A stretch of DNA of 5,968 nt from Candidatus Cloacimonas sp. SDB. Its GTDB lineage: Bacteria > Cloacimonadota > Cloacimonadia > Cloacimonadales > TCS61. Position 1 is the stretch's first letter; the number at the start of each line of letters is the position of its first letter. The notes under the pieces are model-generated. The model was given only the letters and a program-made list of their open reading frames with translations. It made no database searches and was not told the origin of the DNA. Below, one piece after another: positions 5,760-5,968 of the stretch. A program made the translations under genes and the position numbers. The DNA lies in the NCBI GenBank assembly GCA_001412425.1, contig LKUH01000165.1:1-5968 (forward strand), given 5' to 3'.

Positions 5760-5968
5760 ATGACCGAAATCATGGAATTATTTCAGAAAATGTTAAAAGA
5801 AAGTCCAGAAAAAAGTAAAAAGCAGATGGAAAAAGTGTTAAATATTCTATTAGAAAGCGAACAAGAAGATTATCTCCAACGTAAGCCCTATGAGCGTAAG
5901 GCTGGTGTAGTAGATGATAATCGTAATGGCTATAAACCTCGAACTTTGCAAAGTCGATTTGGATCTTT
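5760..5968 (+). CDS. IS256/Mutator-family transposase, N-terminal 69 residues, 3' end outside window
   Basis: The ATG at 5760 follows AAGGAG (5748-5753) at a six-base spacing, and the frame is open to the window edge. The N-terminus is predicted helical and charged (EIMELFQKMLKESPEKSKKQ, 3-22). It is followed by the family-typical block YLQRKPYERKAG and NRNGYKPRTLQSRFG (about 54-68), which matches the YER...RNGY..R.L.T..G pattern of Mutator-type transposases. The DDE catalytic residues would lie further downstream and cannot be checked, so whether the element is intact is unknown. Transposases of this family carry out cut-and-paste or copy-out transposition, with 8-9 base target duplications. 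Translation is likely limited by the inverted repeat at 5714-5759. Confidence 0.85.
   Translation, partial: MTEIMELFQKMLKESPEKSKKQMEKVLNILLESEQEDYLQRKPYERKAGVVDDNRNGYKPRTLQSRFGS

Larger units (their letters stand above)
5661..5968 (+). mobile_element. IS256/Mutator-family insertion sequence, left end (cut by window)
   Basis: The element is identified by the N-terminus of its transposase and the leader features upstream. The left boundary is not fixed. It is placed near 5661 because the two TTCTGTAAAT copies (5665-5674, 5679-5688) look like terminal transposase-binding repeats, but it could lie anywhere from about 5636 to 5665. The right end, inverted repeat and target-site duplication are outside the window. 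Confidence 0.7.

Overview
The window is an AT-rich bacterial chromosomal segment with all supported genes on the + strand. It holds two short operons followed by the left end of an insertion sequence. Gene content (phosphatidylserine synthase, ComF, a glutamate-mutase-type MutL/GlmL ATPase) and base composition suggest an anaerobic bacterium. A fermenter of the Cloacimonadota or a related lineage is plausible, but no rRNA or marker gene is present and this assignment is a guess.

Region 1 (2-1766) is a tightly overlapped set. It starts with the C-terminal part of a phosphatidylserine-decarboxylase-like protein, cut by the window edge. The gene for CDP-diacylglycerol-serine O-phosphatidyltransferase (pssA) overlaps it by ATGA, and a ComF-family phosphoribosyltransferase gene follows through a TGATG junction. 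The layout matches the classical psd-pssA phosphatidylethanolamine pair. However, the decarboxylase-like protein seems to lack all three catalytic positions of true Psd (Asp, His, and the pyruvoyl-forming Ser).

Region 2 (1767-5417) begins with a 171-base gap holding a weak promoter candidate and an imperfect hairpin. Three genes with good Shine-Dalgarno sequences and 9-15 base spacing follow: a small conserved-looking protein with a basic tail, a 621-residue MutL/GlmL-family ASKHA ATPase with a long C-terminal extension, and a 374-residue uncharacterised protein. The last combines biotinyl/lipoyl-like (barrel-sandwich) segments, an alpha/beta middle and a KOW-like C-terminus. A strong intrinsic terminator closes the set. 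No mutase subunit gene is present. This three-gene module is the best candidate here for a poorly described system.

Region 3 (5418-5968) is gene-free for about 240 bases, with an orphan AGGAGG. Then comes the left end of an IS256/Mutator-family element: direct repeats near the end, the first 69 codons of its transposase, and a perfect 10-bp inverted repeat whose right arm contains the transposase Shine-Dalgarno. An internal promoter candidate has its -10 box in the loop. This is the expected geometry for blocking transposase translation from read-through transcripts only.
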